This document shows, one piece after another, positions 1-15,360 of a DNA stretch of 64,000 nt (positions are counted from its first letter, which is position 1; every line of letters begins with the position of its first letter). Source of the stretch: Kalmusia sp. IMI 367209 (taxonomy: Eukaryota > Ascomycota > Dothideomycetes > Pleosporales > Didymosphaeriaceae); assembly GCA_027946365.1 (NCBI GenBank), contig JAPEUQ010000009.1, positions 310,001-374,000 on the forward strand, written 5' to 3'. The position numbers and the translations under genes are program-made. The notes beneath the pieces were generated by a model. That model made no database searches, was not told the origin of the DNA, and saw only the letters and a program-made list of their open reading frames with translations.

Positions 1-486
1 GGCGACGAGCCGCTCCTCCGTCGGCCCGAAGACCGCTGTGAAGAAGCAGCTCTGAAGTCCTACATCGGCGAGATTCTCTTCGCGACCGCGACCTCTAGTC
101 CGCAGCGCACACAAGGCCTCTCTTGGGTCCGCGACGCCGTCTCGACGGCCAAGACTGCGCAGTCGCTCCCCGTCATTTCCTCCTCGCAGACGCTGCGCAA
201 GAAGTGTGAGCAGTGCGAGGAAGTCGGTCTCGAGGATTGGGGTAAAATGATGACGTATCTTGCGGCTGAGGCGCGCGAGAAGCGGGACGCTGCATCCTCC
301 GGGTTCATCAACAGACTTCTCTGGAAGGTATGGCCTGGAGGAACGCGGAGACTGCACGAAGATGTTGAGAATTTGGAGGGCGAGGAGGAAGGAGTAGTCA
401 TGCGGTTGAATAAACTACGTGGTAAGATGCTAAAAGAGGAGTACGAGGATATGGACAAGAAGTATGGGCGGACGTTTGTGTTCTAG
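1..486 (+). CDS. 3' end of an unidentified protein gene, possibly TPR-repeat
   Basis: One frame is open from the first base of the window to the TAG at 484-486, giving at least 161 C-terminal residues; the start lies outside the window. The fragment is helical and charged, with a CxxC pair around residues 71-74 (KKCEQCEEVGLEDW), an acidic stretch (LEGEEEG) and a basic C-terminus. Its first half has the look of the last TPR-like helices of fungal mitochondrial TPR proteins (Mgr3-like), but this is an impression and not a motif match. It is convergent with the helicase gene to its right. Confidence 0.6.
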   Translation, partial: GDEPLLRRPEDRCEEAALKSYIGEILFATATSSPQRTQGLSWVRDAVSTAKTAQSLPVISSSQTLRKKCEQCEEVGLEDWGKMMTYLAAEAREKRDAASSGFINRLLWKVWPGGTRRLHEDVENLEGEEEGVVMRLNKLRGKMLKEEYEDMDKKYGRTFVF

Positions 487-1186
487 ATGTGTATTGTATA
501 TAAACTAGTTGTATAATATCAGGAGAGGTCATGATACCTAACAAATAATTGAGAGTTGAGGCTTTTGCTAGCACGATTCGTGCTTGTTATGAGATCGATA
601 AATGCTTTGAGAATTGCCGACGTCTACGATCTGCGCCATATCATCGTGAATGACGCGCTCCAGACGCAGCCGATGATATTTGTGTGGGCATGCTAAGGGA
701 GGAGCACGAGGAGATAGAACGGGCGTGTATGCTATATAGTATAGTATCGGGCATAACACCTTGCATACAATCAATCTTTAGACTATATACACGCCTCAAG
801 GACCGCTAGGTTTCGTGAAGTTGATATGATCACACATGGCTTCGCGATCTCATCCATAAGCCCGAGAAAAAGCAATGTACTACAAGTTCACCATGAGTTG
901 AGGGACATATGATTCTAGCACGTTGTCTTTTTCCACGTTGGTAGATTACCCTTTCATGATTATCTGCAGTGCAAATTTGGTGGCAGTGGCTGCAGTGTAA
1001 ACCCAATAATCAAGCCACCTTCGAAGGCACATACTTGTATGTACCCTCACTCCTATCTTGTCTCAGACGCCGAGAACTCGAGACTGTAGCTAAAAAGATG
1101 ACACACCTCTTCCGGCGAAGATCATGTTGGATCACGATCGTAGAGGAAGGGGGAAGCGTCGGTGAGAGCTACCGTGAGGCAGACAC
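487..1186. other. Intergenic region between convergent genes
   Basis: About 700 bases between the stop of the partial gene on + and the stop of the helicase on -, so both 3' UTRs should lie here. It is AT-rich and has no supportable gene. The helicase reading ends at a TAA that is part of a GTAAGT sequence (1184-1189), so a further 3' intron or exon reaching into this region cannot be excluded. Confidence 0.5.
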
Positions 1187-3348
<2,162 letters not shown>

Positions 3349-6300
3349 GTTGGCGCGAATTGTTAATCAGGAAGTAGTGAGGGGCGAAGCTCGCGTTCAA
3401 TTGAGCACGGAGCTGAGCGAGAGAAAGTGGAAAAGATGAAGACAAGAGGCGGGTGGTGGAGTGGAGGGGCGGTATTTATATAGAAGAGGGTGGGAGCTCG
3501 GTTAGCGCCGTTGCCAGGGACTGGAGTGGGAACGACAGCGAGAATGGCAGGAACGAGGGGCGCTAGAGCTTTGTATGGCCTTGGGCCGACGAGTAAAAGA
3601 GCAGACGGCAAGGTGAAGGCGGTCCCAATTCGTGGCGGGGTAGCCAAAACACAGATGTCAGATGAGCGCTAGGTAGAGAAGAGCCATGGTGAGGGTGAGG
3701 GTGTAATGGCACAACGTACAGTTGCAGGGCAAGAGTATGGGATCCGGCCCTGTGCGTATCACATATCCCAGGGTAGCCTAGTGACGACGAGTCTCCGTAA
3801 TCTTGTCCCAGTATCGTTGTTGCCTGTGGAACTATGGCTCACGGAAAACCCAGGAGCGGATGGGCTTGTCCTGCCGGCCGTGGTCAGGAGGCTAAACACA
3901 GCTTAGGAGGTATCGTATAAATAAAGGATATACCGTAACAGCTTACGACTTTCCCAATTGCGTCTGTTCATGTATATCGTATCGCACTCTGCAACGCGCG
4001 TACCCATCAAGATCATGAATGTCCCATAGTAGCGATAGCCACGAGCTTCATAGCCGTGAGGCTCCTGTGGAGCAGAGGCTTCCGCACAACATACTAGCAT
4101 CTGTGGCCTGACCCGTTCAAGTACAAGAAGACAAATATGCGATTCCTTGTTTAGAGATAGCCTTGAAGTTCCGTAATGCCAGGGTCTAGACGCAATGTTC
4201 GTTTCACGTTCGAGCTCAAGTCTTTCCTAGACATAGCGTTCCGGATGGTACAATCTACAGCCACAGCTCGCGAAAGTCTATGCATGGGCTGTATTATGTC
4301 TATGAAGAGTTGAATATCGATATCGGTATCGATATCTGGATACACGTCCGATGGTATTGAATACTTCTCTGAAAGCTCTTGTACTCCGTTCTCTGCTTGT
4401 TCCAGCTCTCTGGTTGCTCGTGCCTGGGTTTGCATGAAACCCAAGGGACCTCGTGAAAAGGAACTGTTGCGTGCCTAGGGGGGTATAAATGATCCCTGAA
4501 TTCGAGGGTTACAAAATGATAGATGTAGCCAGTCGGGTACGTAGACTCGAAACAGTTGACTCGAGACGTGGAGGCATGTTTGCAGCCGAGGCAAACATGG
4601 AGATGAGTAGATGATGGACATGGCCATGAAAGAAGAGCACCGGTAGGCATGCATGTGCGTATCCCTGACCGTTAACAAGAGATGCGTGCATACTAATAAC
4701 GCTTCTGTTTGGCGATGTAAACCAGTGGCTGGCGTAGGGTAGGCGGTCTTAAGGAGCTGTTTGCATGCGATCGTCACAGAGCCGTAACTCGAGTGTTTCC
4801 GAGATTACTATTATGAAAATAGCAATCTTGGATCACACAGCGTAATAGACAGCATATAGGATGTCGTCTACTTAGAGCTTAAAAGGGATCCCAGGGGGCT
4901 AGACTAGCTGCAAGGGGTCTGCAACCTTCATTCGCTCCGTAAGCGGATGCCTGTGCGAACCATGGCTCTAGCTTCCGCACGCGCTAAATTTGCGAGTATA
5001 TCCCGCATAGTATTGCAGTATGCCGATGCAAGTTGTGGCTTTGAACCTCGCTGTGTAGATGATTCGCCGCCGTACTCGAAATTGGTACCTCGCAAATTTT
5101 TTCTGCCGGAGCCTCTCCATTGTGCCCCTCGCTCGATTTTCACACTGCGTACCGCAACACCGAGTGCAGCACCCTAAACACTCGTAACGATGCTGTCAAC
5201 GTCTTGCAGGCTCTCTCTGCCTATTTATAAAGATTTTCTCGAGCTGCCATTCGGTTGACGATCTCCTTACAAGCCCTATGCGCCTTTCGCTCTCACCGCC
5301 ATCTCATGAGGTTGCGCTCAGCAGGCGATTTCTCAACACCAACGTCTGGCAGTAGGATAATAAAGATTTGGCGGCATTTCTCATGGACAGCGCAATTCTT
5401 AGCATCTAATTTTTTTTAGATTACTCGACGTGGTGGGCTGGATCCGGCGTTATGCGCATCGCCGCGGCGTTGGCGCGCAAGGCAGCGCCGCAACATCATG
5501 CTCCCCGATCGATTTCCCCCCACGACAGCAGGGCAGCATAGCAATGGGACCCGGCGGAGGATTTATTGAGTATTAAAATCCTCTGCGGCTAATTTTTATC
5601 AGGGTATTCGAAGGTGCGGGCCAGATCTTGCCTTAAATGGTTGGCTACAGCAGCTCCGGCAGCTCCAACGGCCCCTCTAGCAGCCTCGCGCACCCGTAGC
5701 CTCATGCCTAACATTGTGCTGAATGCGGCATTGGACGGGAATATCGAAGGTTGTATACCCATGTAGCTCCAGGGTACTAGCCCACAGGCTACCCGATGAC
5801 GCCCGAACACAGCGCTGAGCGACCAAGACCATCTTCCTCATTTCGCATCGCCGCCGTGCGGCTACACGGAGCTGCCTAGCCAGCATAACGGGGTCCATGA
5901 CAAGCCCCTTGCCCGCTTCGTGCCGCGGAGGAACATGTGCGCAAGGCGCATAATCTCTTTGTGGTTGTGATGGGCGCAGGGCTATACAGCCTCGTGGTAG
6001 ATACCTTCGGAAACGAGCATGTAGACCGCTGCGTCTTTGCTTTTTGCAATTTGCACCAAGTACACACCGAACGAATGGCGGTTATCTATGAAGTCAACAC
6101 CAGAACGTGCGAACAACAGCACACGATATCGAGGCGGTATGAGCAGCAATTCCGGCCGCAAACTGTTGAATAGGGGAGACGCACGACCAAAGATGCATAA
6201 TATCTCATCAACTGGATCTGGCCTTGCTTACAGATGGCAACTGAAAAATCTCGGTCGAGCCAACCTACAGCTATCCACCATTTCTGTTTGGCAGTGTGGA

Positions 6301-9300
6301 TTGGTCTACCATAGTGGAGGCGCCAGCAATATCGCGAAGTGACTGTATCGATCTCCTACCACATTGCAGTTCTTTGAGCCAAGTGCTTGTAAGACTTATC
6401 ACTCAATGTCAAGTTTGCAGACATGCAAAGCAGACAGGCTTGTCTTCACGACACCAATCGAATAACTCGAGTCTTTTTGTCGGATCGATCGTGAGACTGG
6501 ATAAGAGAAGATAGGGTATTTGTCGACTGCCACCGTCCCATCGTACGTTGAGGTCGAGAACGAACAAATGAAGAATAAAAGGTGCTTTGGATTCGTCAGC
6601 TCGTTGTTTACTCCAGAGATCGGATGCGGCGGAAGACATGGTGGGAGTCAGCCAGGAAAGAGACGTATCAGATCTGAGCTCTTAGAATTGGGAACGCCTC
6701 CATCGTTCCAATTCTCTGTGTCCGTGCGAAAGACAAGAACATCGATTCCGTCAAAACAACCATTCGGGTAACCGACCAGCTCTCAAAACATACACCCCAA
6801 GGAAGGTCAATACCCCACGAACAGTTCAGATTGAACACTCGCGCCTATCTCTTCTTCGTTCTCATAACGACCCATATAGAGAAGGTCTTCAAAGCTCACA
6901 ATATACCTTTCGCACTTCAATGGCATACGATGTGCTTGCCAAATGACTTTCCACACGTTGAACAGCTCTTGAGCTGCAGCATAATCGAAGTATCGGCTCA
7001 AATATTTGCAACTGCGAGTTACAATGAACTAGCCCTCCCATTGGCTATACAAGAGATGCCGTGCTAGGATGTCATTGCCCGCATCATCCGCATGCCTAAG
7101 CGCCTTTGCAACCCGGGCCTTCATACATATTTTATTGCAAACGATCCTGACCATGAAGCTTCCAAGAGCATTGGATGCGGCAAAGCTTCGAACGGATTCC
7201 ATACGGACAGAGGACATATACGCGGCAATCTCGGTGATGCCGGCAAGAGCTAGACTCTGGAAATAATACATGCATCGGTGTAGGGGCTGATATCCCCGCT
7301 TCAGACAGACAGACGCAATTTCTTTGAGTGAATCCGGAAATCGTCACAGCTTACCGCGCCGATCTGGGCTAGAGTTGTAGGTTACCTCGAATGACTGGAC
7401 TTTGGACGAAAAGGATCGCCAAAAAAAAACGACTAAGCGTTTGGACAGGAAGAAGATTACATCCAGTTGGTTTGGTTCGACCGGGGTGCGAAGGAAGAGG
7501 ATCGCTGCCAGAAGATTTCCCGAACATCGCTTTCTCGAACGTACAATGTATCGGTCCTTCGAATAGCTTGGAACCAGTTGCATCTAGATTTGCTGCAGCT
7601 AGCAACTTGTGAACTGTGAATAACAAGTCCACCTGTTTCTGAACTCTTGCTTCGACAAAGCGCTGTGTCGGGCGGACCGAGTAGGAAGAGTATCTTCGAT
7701 CTTCGAATTGTTGCAGCGGTCTTGTGCATACACACGGTTGTCCTGCCCGCTATCATAAATAGATCTCGACAGGCTCCATACAACCCACCCTATGCTTCAA
7801 CAGCACAGGAACCTAAAGGGGTATCCATACTGAACAAGGGAAGTACCTCTTCTTCCTCCCAAGCGGGTCATTCATATAATTTCCTCCGGTCTGCCTCCTT
7901 TGGTATGTGCCATCACATGCGTAAGCGCGGTATTCGGCATATTTCTGCCACCCTGAAACGATGAGGAGTGCGTCTGGGTATTCGATTATTCCAGTCTCGA
8001 CCACTCGCTTCACCATTCTCTGTAGAGCATGGCTGACAGCGTCGATAAGGGTGTGTCGTAGCAACTTAGTATCCTCGGCTGTGCATATCCTTCAGGGTGT
8101 TGCCTATCTTCGCTTCATGGGATTTGGCAGCATTCTGCAGACATGTCCTGTCCGTTTCGGGACCGGCGCCACATTACAACAAGGGGACGGGGCTTCACGT
8201 CTATGCCTGCCAGCTTCACTGAAACTCAAAGACTCAGACGCCTCTCATGCATATTTCGATCAGCTCTCATGTGTTCCGTCGCCATCGTGTGGGCCAGAAT
8301 CTTATGCGTAAAGATGTTTTCGCCAACCAGGTTCTACCAATCTGGGTATTGGCCTCGGGACCAGATGATTTGGGCTGCCTTACTATCTGTCGCCCACGGG
8401 CGTATTCTGGACGCTATTTCCAGTTGTCGATCTCTCGAAAGAGCCGTGGGGGTCGAGCAACGAGTAGAGTTTTTGGCTTCTTGATGTTGTTTCGGCGGTG
8501 GCGCTGAACGTGCGAAAGCTTCTTTTTAGGCGTTGTTTGTGTAATCTATCGGCCTGTCAGTCTTTCGGGTATTGGGCGACCAGAGTCTGAGCTGTGAGAA
8601 TGCAGCGGGCGGTCTCACTATGGTGCCTTCGCCCCAAGCACTAGATTTACGATCATGTGAGAATACTTCATATCCTAGCAACATTCTGAGCGCTGGTTAT
8701 CTGGTCTGTTAGCCAGTCTGATACCCTGGAGGCGGGCGCTTGGGCATAAGGTGAGGGACGCAGCTCGCGGCTGCACCCTACACGCCCGCCACAAGCCTGG
8801 ATACCACGTGAAAGTATAGGGGTGCTTGCTGTCTCCGCGGCCCTCATTAGGGAGTTGTGTGCCTGGTCTGTCAGCCTCTCATCGAAAAGTATGTGGCCAC
8901 ACCTGGTATGCGAAACAGCGCACGATCATGACCCGTCATCTCCAAGCCAATATTGTGCGCTCGCACATAGATGCCCAAGATGCTTGTTACTCTCAATCCA
9001 GCTTCTATGGCACTATGTGGAACCGCAGGCTTGTCTCAAAGTCGTGTGTGGTTGAGGTGTTATCTCTCGGGAGTGTTATACGCACCATGTGAGATTGAGA
9101 GGGCATTGGAAGATACACTGCGGTTCGGTGCTGACGAGACGCTTCGCCTCTGTGGGTATAGAATTGAGTGCTCCGATTGTCTGCTGGTTTTGTCGCCACC
9201 ATACAGTCGTGTCGCTGCCGGGGGCTCTTTCGGGACCCAACTTCTGCCGACAACCTATGTGGTGCTTTGTTAGCTCGGAGATTAGCACTCACTCTGTTAT

Positions 9301-11392
9301 GCATTACATCTTCCAGGCATTGGAAAGCATATGGCCCGCGTATTGTGGAATGGTGTGGGTGGGGTTGTGGTCGTGATGCGGCGATGGGTTGAGGGCAAAA
9401 GATGAAAGGTCAACCTAACGCGTAGAGGTTGGCAGGGAAGTCGTGGCGCTCACCCAAACAAGCTCCACAAGCACACAAGGGCCAGCTACCTTCTTAAAGC
9501 CCATTGTCGACTTGGAAAGCACGTATCATGCCTACAGGGGCTTGTATCGGCTTCTTGATTGACTATCTACCTCGTTGGACCGGCGCATGGCTGCTGTCGT
9601 CACCAACAGCAAAAAAAAAATAACGCAAGCAACCTGCATAAAATAGCAACCGCCCCCTCCCATACTCGAACTCCTCCTCTTATAGTATACTGAACCAGCA
9701 AAAGAAACCGGCCGAAGCCGGAAGAAACCCCGCAGTGCAATGGAGTTTACTTTTTAAACGACTGTGCTAAAACGACTGTGCTGAACTGGGGAGTTTGAAC
9801 GTACCTGTGTTGTGTGTCCGAAGACGAAAGAAACTCCAACTAGAGTGTTTATATAGACAAAAGTTTAGCGGGGTATCTTTAATATTGGTAGGTGGGCGGA
9901 ACGTGTGTGCGTGCGGGGCAACGCGTGAGGACAGCCAAACGCGTCAAAACTGTGCTAAGTTGTCAGTTGGGACGTCTATCTACAATTGAGGGGCCCCCGA
10001 GCTGGCTTGTGTGAGAGCTTAGAGCGCATACGTGCGTGCAGGGCACCCAGTCAGTAAGACGTCATATACTGTGCTTCTACCAGATGTTGAGCATACGAGG
10101 CGCCACACACCAATAAAGACAGCTGCAATGACAGTCGTAGCCTGAATAGCCACCTGGGATTCCCACTTAGATCCCTTCATCTCCTCCTCGCCTATCGAGG
10201 TTTTGCGGTGTCCTCGATTGGAAGCTGATGCGTGGTTGCACATGCAGGTCGAGCTTCTAAGCATACGGGACTGGGCGTCCTGCTTTTGGATGGAACACAT
10301 TAACAAGTGTAATCAAATGGCCGGCAGAGGCATCATATCACTATTGGGCCGCTCGAGCATCCAGCATTCCATGGGCTCTCGATCGGAATTGATGCCTCCT
10401 GGGTGAGTTTGTCGCTCGTGGTTGCTTGCGCACCTCCTCCACCCCCAATGGCTGCTTCTTAAATCCAGGGAGAAGTATCCTCTGAGATAGGATTCCTTCA
10501 TGATCTCAACAGAAATTAGGAAGGCTCGATGCTTTGTAATTTGGACCCGCGGCTCCCGGTCGAAGTAAGTCCTTCGTGAGAGTAATAATGCGAATCGCTC
10601 GTCTTATCGAGCGTGGAAGTCCTGTAATAACCCAGGATGCAGCAAACGTTGGATTCAGATCATAGTAATAGCAGTCTGCGAGCTCCGCTTGTCTAATTGT
10701 ATCACCTCCATTTCTATCAGAGGATTGTATCAGGTCTAGGCGAACATAGGAGCCAGTCATCCTCAAAGTTCACTAGAGGCAGCATTAACATGCGAGTCAG
10801 CCGCAAGGCAGGGAAGCTCTAAGATCCTCTCCGTAATTTGAGAAGCGTCTAAGGATGGAATCGAATATCTATTCTGTAAGTCACTTTCTACGGATGCCGC
10901 CGTCACGATCAATATCGGAGCTGCGTCAAGGTTGTCTAGGCAAGAGGAAAGGTGGCCACACTCTGTCAGGGGCTTGGCTCGAACGAAGAAATTTAGTACG
11001 GAATGACACAGAATTCATACAAGCACTACCTCAACGCGTTTCCTTGAAATATAGCAGATTGCATTCTCAGAATGATGCACACGAGGTTGCACTCAAGCCC
11101 TGCCAAGGCAGTCCGTCAAACAAGGCAGTCAACCCCCAGTCCGATGACGGGTTCGCTTACTGCGCCGAAGACCCCTGCTTCCCCCCTTTCCACCAACCAG
11201 CGTCGTCCGGAAGGATGCCGGTCAACGTCATTCCGCCCGCATTGTTTGTACCACGCGCGCCGCGTACCGCACCAGACCTGTAAATGCCTTGATTATCGTT
11301 ACCCGTGCGTTGATGTTTTCGCGTGGAACCATGAACTCCCACTCCTCCACTTCAACTTTTTCGAAGGTCAACTCTCAAAAGCAGTTGCGACG
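3349..11392. other. Gene-poor 8-kb span
   Basis: The first few hundred bases should hold the helicase promoter and 5' UTR. From there to the K+ channel start I find no frame with a convincing family match, splice pattern or domain. Base composition is mixed and not strongly AT-rich, so it is not an obvious RIP-degraded transposon block. The only protein-like stretch lies on the minus strand at about 6.8-8.1 kb and is listed separately. No tRNA, rRNA or intact transposase was recognised. Confidence 0.5.
6807..8064 (-). pseudogene. Possible degraded or unannotated multi-exon gene
   Basis: On the minus strand four segments read like protein and lie in order: about 8064-7813 (contains ALLIVSGWQKYAEYRAY), about 7740-7480 (contains VDLLFTVHKLLAAANLD), about 7335-7029 (contains SLALAGITEIAAYMSSVRM) and 7001-6807 (contains FNVWKVIWQAHRMPLKCERY). 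They are in different frames and are separated by stops, and I could not build clean introns across them. No family is recognised. It may be a decayed gene, a gene with introns I could not resolve, or chance. Plus-strand readings of part of this DNA also look passable, which lowers confidence. Confidence 0.22.
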
Positions 11393-13532
11393 ATGAATGA
11401 CCCTGGCCTTGATAAACCAGCCGAGCAAGCGGCGGAGGATGTGGAGAGGAATGTCTACGAAGCTGACAAGGAGAAGGCGGAGGCTGAAGAAGAGGACTTT
11501 CTTGATCCAAGTCGTTGGTGGTTTGCCTCCACGGCTTGTCCGCTAATAGCAGGTACATTTGGTCCCATTGCAAATGCCTTCAGCATATGCGCGTTGGTTG
11601 AGAAATGGAGAGTGTACATACCACCCGGCGCGGATGAGGGACATGGCTTCAAGGTCGAGGATCCAAAGTGGTAAGTATACGCCTTGCGGACTGATCTATT
11701 CATAAGCAGTTGCAAAAGCTGACATTTACAGGCTGGTTGCTGTCAATTCAATATCCCTCGTCTTCGCGCTGATCGCAAACATGGCATTATTGCTCAACAT
11801 GACGAGACGGTTATCGTTTAAAATTGCGCAGCCTATCACGATCATCGGGTGGTTTCTGGCCTCTTTCCTCCTGATTGCTCTCGTTGCCGTGGCATCGACG
11901 TCCGTCTTCCGGATACAGCCTATGACGGAGCACGCTCTGAGCCAGGCCTTCTACTACGGAATTATGGCCGCCGGGCTTTACTTTATCATTGCGTCTCTTA
12001 TGATATTGACCGTATACGGGGCATACCGAGGCCACTACCCGAAGGAATTCCGGCTCACAGCTAGCCAAAGAACACTTATGCTCCAAACTATCAGTTTCAT
12101 GTTCTACCTACTCATCGGTGCGCTAATATTCTCTAAGATCGAAGGATGGAATTTTCTTGATGCGGTGTACTGGGCCGACTTCACACTACTGACTGTCGGT
12201 ATTGGTGGAGAATATGTCCCGAAGACGCACACGGGCCGCTCATTACTCTTCTTCTACGCTATTGGAGGAGTGGTGTCTCTTGGTCTAGTCATTGGCTCTG
12301 TGCGGTCACTGGTCCTGGAGAGAGGCAAGGAGAAAATGTCTGCTCGCTTCATGGAGATGAAGAGGCAGAGGGTACTTGCCTCGATGGACGAGGAGAAGAG
12401 AACGATTAAGTTAAGCCCGTGGGAGAAGATTGAATTTTCTGAAAAGGGGTTGAACGAGGCGCAAAGAAGAGAGCAAGAATTCAACGTTATGCGACGCATA
12501 CAGGATAAGGCCGAACGAAAGAGACGGTACACGGCATTGGCTATGTCATCTATTGCCGCATTCCTCCTTTGGTTTCTCGGAGCTGTAGTATTCATGCACT
12601 CAGAGAAGCCGCAGGGTTGGAGCTACTTCGTCTCACTCTACTTTGCGTACACGTCCCTCTTGACCATCGGCTATGGTGACCTCACCCCATCGAGCAATTC
12701 CGGCAAAGCATTCTTTGTCTTCTGGAGCCTACTCGCTGTGCCTACACTTACTATTCTCATCAGCAACATGGGTGACACTGTCATCAAGGCGTTCCGCGAC
12801 TTAACCATCTGGATCGGGTCGCTTACCGTGCTTCCCGGCGAACATGGTGTCCGAGGAACACTGAAAGTTGGCATCCAGAGGCTGAAAGTGGGAAAAATTT
12901 ACAACGAGGGTAAAGAGGGTGAAAAGGGTTTGACAGGTAGAGGTGCCGCAGAGCAGACGGTGGAGGACCGACTTGCTAAACACATCGAAGATGATGAACT
13001 TGCTGAGGCGGAAGAAGCTGGAGAGCATGGAGACAACCTTGAACGTGACATTCACTTCTACCATTACGTCTTGGCTAAAGAGGTACGCAATATCATGCGA
13101 GATGTAGACGCCTCACCGCCGAAGCAATACACGTACGGGGAATGGAATTACTACTTACGGCTTCTTGGACAAGATGAGAACGACGCATCTGCTCATCGAA
13201 AACCAAAGATTCATCACGAGCGGAAATCACACGACGATCCTGATCTTGGGACTGCAGATGAAGGCGAGCAAAATACATGGAGCTGGCTTGGAGTAAGAAG
13301 TCCATTGATGGGCAATAAGTCCGAGGCGCAATGGCTTTTGCAGAGGTTGACCACGACGCTGGAGCGTGAAATGAAGAAGATGAGAACTCGTAATACGAAG
13401 TCAGAGCCGCCTCCCATATCGATGGCGGACTTGAAGAAGAGCGAGGATAGATCGGGATCTGACTTAGAGCAGGACTTGAAGCAAGACATAGGGACGGCTG
13501 AGATCAGGAGAAGGACGAAGCATAGTATGTGA
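11393..13532 (+). CDS. TOK-type outward-rectifier potassium channel
   Basis: Two exons, 11393-11670 and 11732-13532, with a GTAAGT donor and a TTTACAG acceptor, encode 692 residues. Fungal TOK channels are plasma-membrane K+ channels with eight membrane segments and two pore loops; they pass outward K+ current and help set membrane potential. Several hydrophobic segments are visible in the first ~420 residues. Pore loop 1 has the filter TVGIGG near residue 246 and pore loop 2 has the canonical TIGYGDLTP near residue 403. A long charged cytosolic region lies between the pore modules, and the ~270-residue C-terminal tail is acidic/basic and unstructured-looking. The acidic N-terminus (residues 10-40, Glu/Ala-rich) precedes the first segment. 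The ATG at 11393 is chosen because it opens the frame that splices in phase. Confidence 0.92.
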
Positions 13533-13720
13533 AGTAAAATTCTGCAAACGGACAAAGCGGCCGATCATTCAATGCAACAGCCATGGAACAGCTATGACCA
13601 CAAACAACGCAGTTCGACGTATAAGTGCAAGTGGCTTCTGTGAACATTTCTCACGGCCGTGAGTACTGTGGTATCCAAGTTCAACATCTGTCCTCTTTTA
13701 AACAAGCTCAACAAAACAAT

Positions 13721-14552
13721 ATGTCCTTCCCAACTCCAACGCCTCGAGTGGTCGTTACAACCACCCCGAGTCTACCGACAATTACCCTCGCCCCACCGCC
13801 TGGTCTACTATCCTCACGGTCTCTTCATTTGTCCTCGGTACATATGATTGTGTTGGCGATCAACAGCAGTATCTGTGCTGTGCTCGCACTCTACATCTGG
13901 AAACTGTGGCAGCGAGAGGACAAATATTATGTCGAGGATGTTTATGAGGATGAAGTGGATGACTATCATGCTCATAAAGTGCCAATAAACGACACTGCCG
14001 TGCGATCTGGTGCTGGGCTCAGCGAAGCGCGACGCAAGGTTCCGAAGAATTTGGCAACGGCGTTGGATCAGCGGAAAATTTCTGGACCGTACAATCAAGA
14101 TTTGCAGCCAACCTTGCAAAGGTACTTCCAAAACCCATACGCCGATATGGACATTCGGCAATTCGACCGCTACGGCCAACCGATACTAAACAACGTACCC
14201 GCCGCCTGCGTCCCTGGTACTAAGACCTACTCTGGACGCTGGAACTACTTTCCTTGCTGTCAACGATGGTGTTGCGTATGCAGCGAGCCAGTCATCTCTA
14301 AGTTCTTGGGAGCGCGATATAAGCCGGCCCGCAAGTTCCATCGTCGACAATGATACGAGGAGGTGGTCTATGCTATCTGCGTATTCAGAAACAGATTCTG
14401 AGATGACGGATTGCGCTGCTACGAAGTATCATCTAAAGCGCGTGAGCCGGCCGGACTGGGAAGACGAGAAGAGCGTCATGGGTAGTGATGTTAGCGCTAT
14501 GTATAGCGACATTAATGATCGGACTTTTCCAGATCCGCACTTGAGTTACTAG
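13721..14552 (+). CDS. Small single-pass membrane protein, function unknown
   Basis: The frame starts at ATG 13721, just downstream of the K+ channel on the same strand. The N-terminus is Thr/Pro/Val-rich, followed by one membrane segment at about residues 40-60 (VLAINSSICAVLALYIWKLW) and an acidic then basic cytosolic tail. Without splicing the frame ends at 14353 (210 residues). A GC-AG intron at 14331-14388 (GCAAGT donor, TATTCAG acceptor) would join to a second frame ending at 14552 and give 257 residues, with total length divisible by three. The second piece is Ser/Asp-rich and looks like a continuation of the tail. No family is recognised. The position next to the channel could suggest a link, but nothing shows it. 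Confidence 0.6.
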
Positions 14553-15360
14553 ATGGCTCACCAACCTACATATTACTTCTCTAACTCTTCACTCCGTGGG
14601 CTTCTATCGCCAACCGGCTCTCTCACATTCCCAGCGCTATTCTCCACTCAAATGGCCCCGATACTTACTACCCTACACAAAGGCGTACCATCGCCAAATA
14701 TTCTCATCACAAACGGGATCCTGTCTAAGGTGAAAACGAAGCCACTTTCGACGGATTAGTGAGAAACAACGAGGAGTCTAGAACCTTCGTATCAGCTTCT
14801 ATGCAGAATTTCGATACACATCTGCATTAATGTTTAATATTCACTGTCTTATTTATGCAAAAGGCCTGAAGGGAAAGATTATCTCTACTCGGCCCCTTTT
14901 ATCCAAGTTTTAACTGGGATTGTGCATCTTCTCTATGAATGTATGAGCGTTAAGCGGTGCACAGAATGAAACACTGAGCACTTCACGCAAGCAACATGTC
15001 TGGCATGATTACAAAAAGTCCAAGGCATCTGAGGTAATGTGGTCTCATGACCCCTCCATCTCCTACGAGGATCGATCTAGTCTAGCACAAGCTAGCAAGC
15101 CATGACGTCGATCAAGCTAACCACACCCCACGGAGTTAACGCCCAAGACAACCACGAGACCGAGCATGCCACCCAAGCGCGTAAGAGGCGTAACTCTCAT
15201 CATATACCGAAAAGATATGTCTCGTACGAGATGCAGGTCCCAAAGCCCTATCTTCCATGTGATATAATCTTCGCGCCCCCATCCATTTCGTCATCAAACA
15301 TTTCCAACAGTATACACAGCAACAACAACAACACCCTACTATCAGGAGACAGATTCCACG
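14553..15360. other. Intergenic; promoter side of the PEBP gene
   Basis: No supportable gene. It should contain the 3' end of the small membrane-protein gene and the promoter and leader of the PEBP gene. A short CAACAACAACAACA run at about 15320-15335 lies just upstream of the PEBP start, as is common in fungal 5' leaders. Confidence 0.5.
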
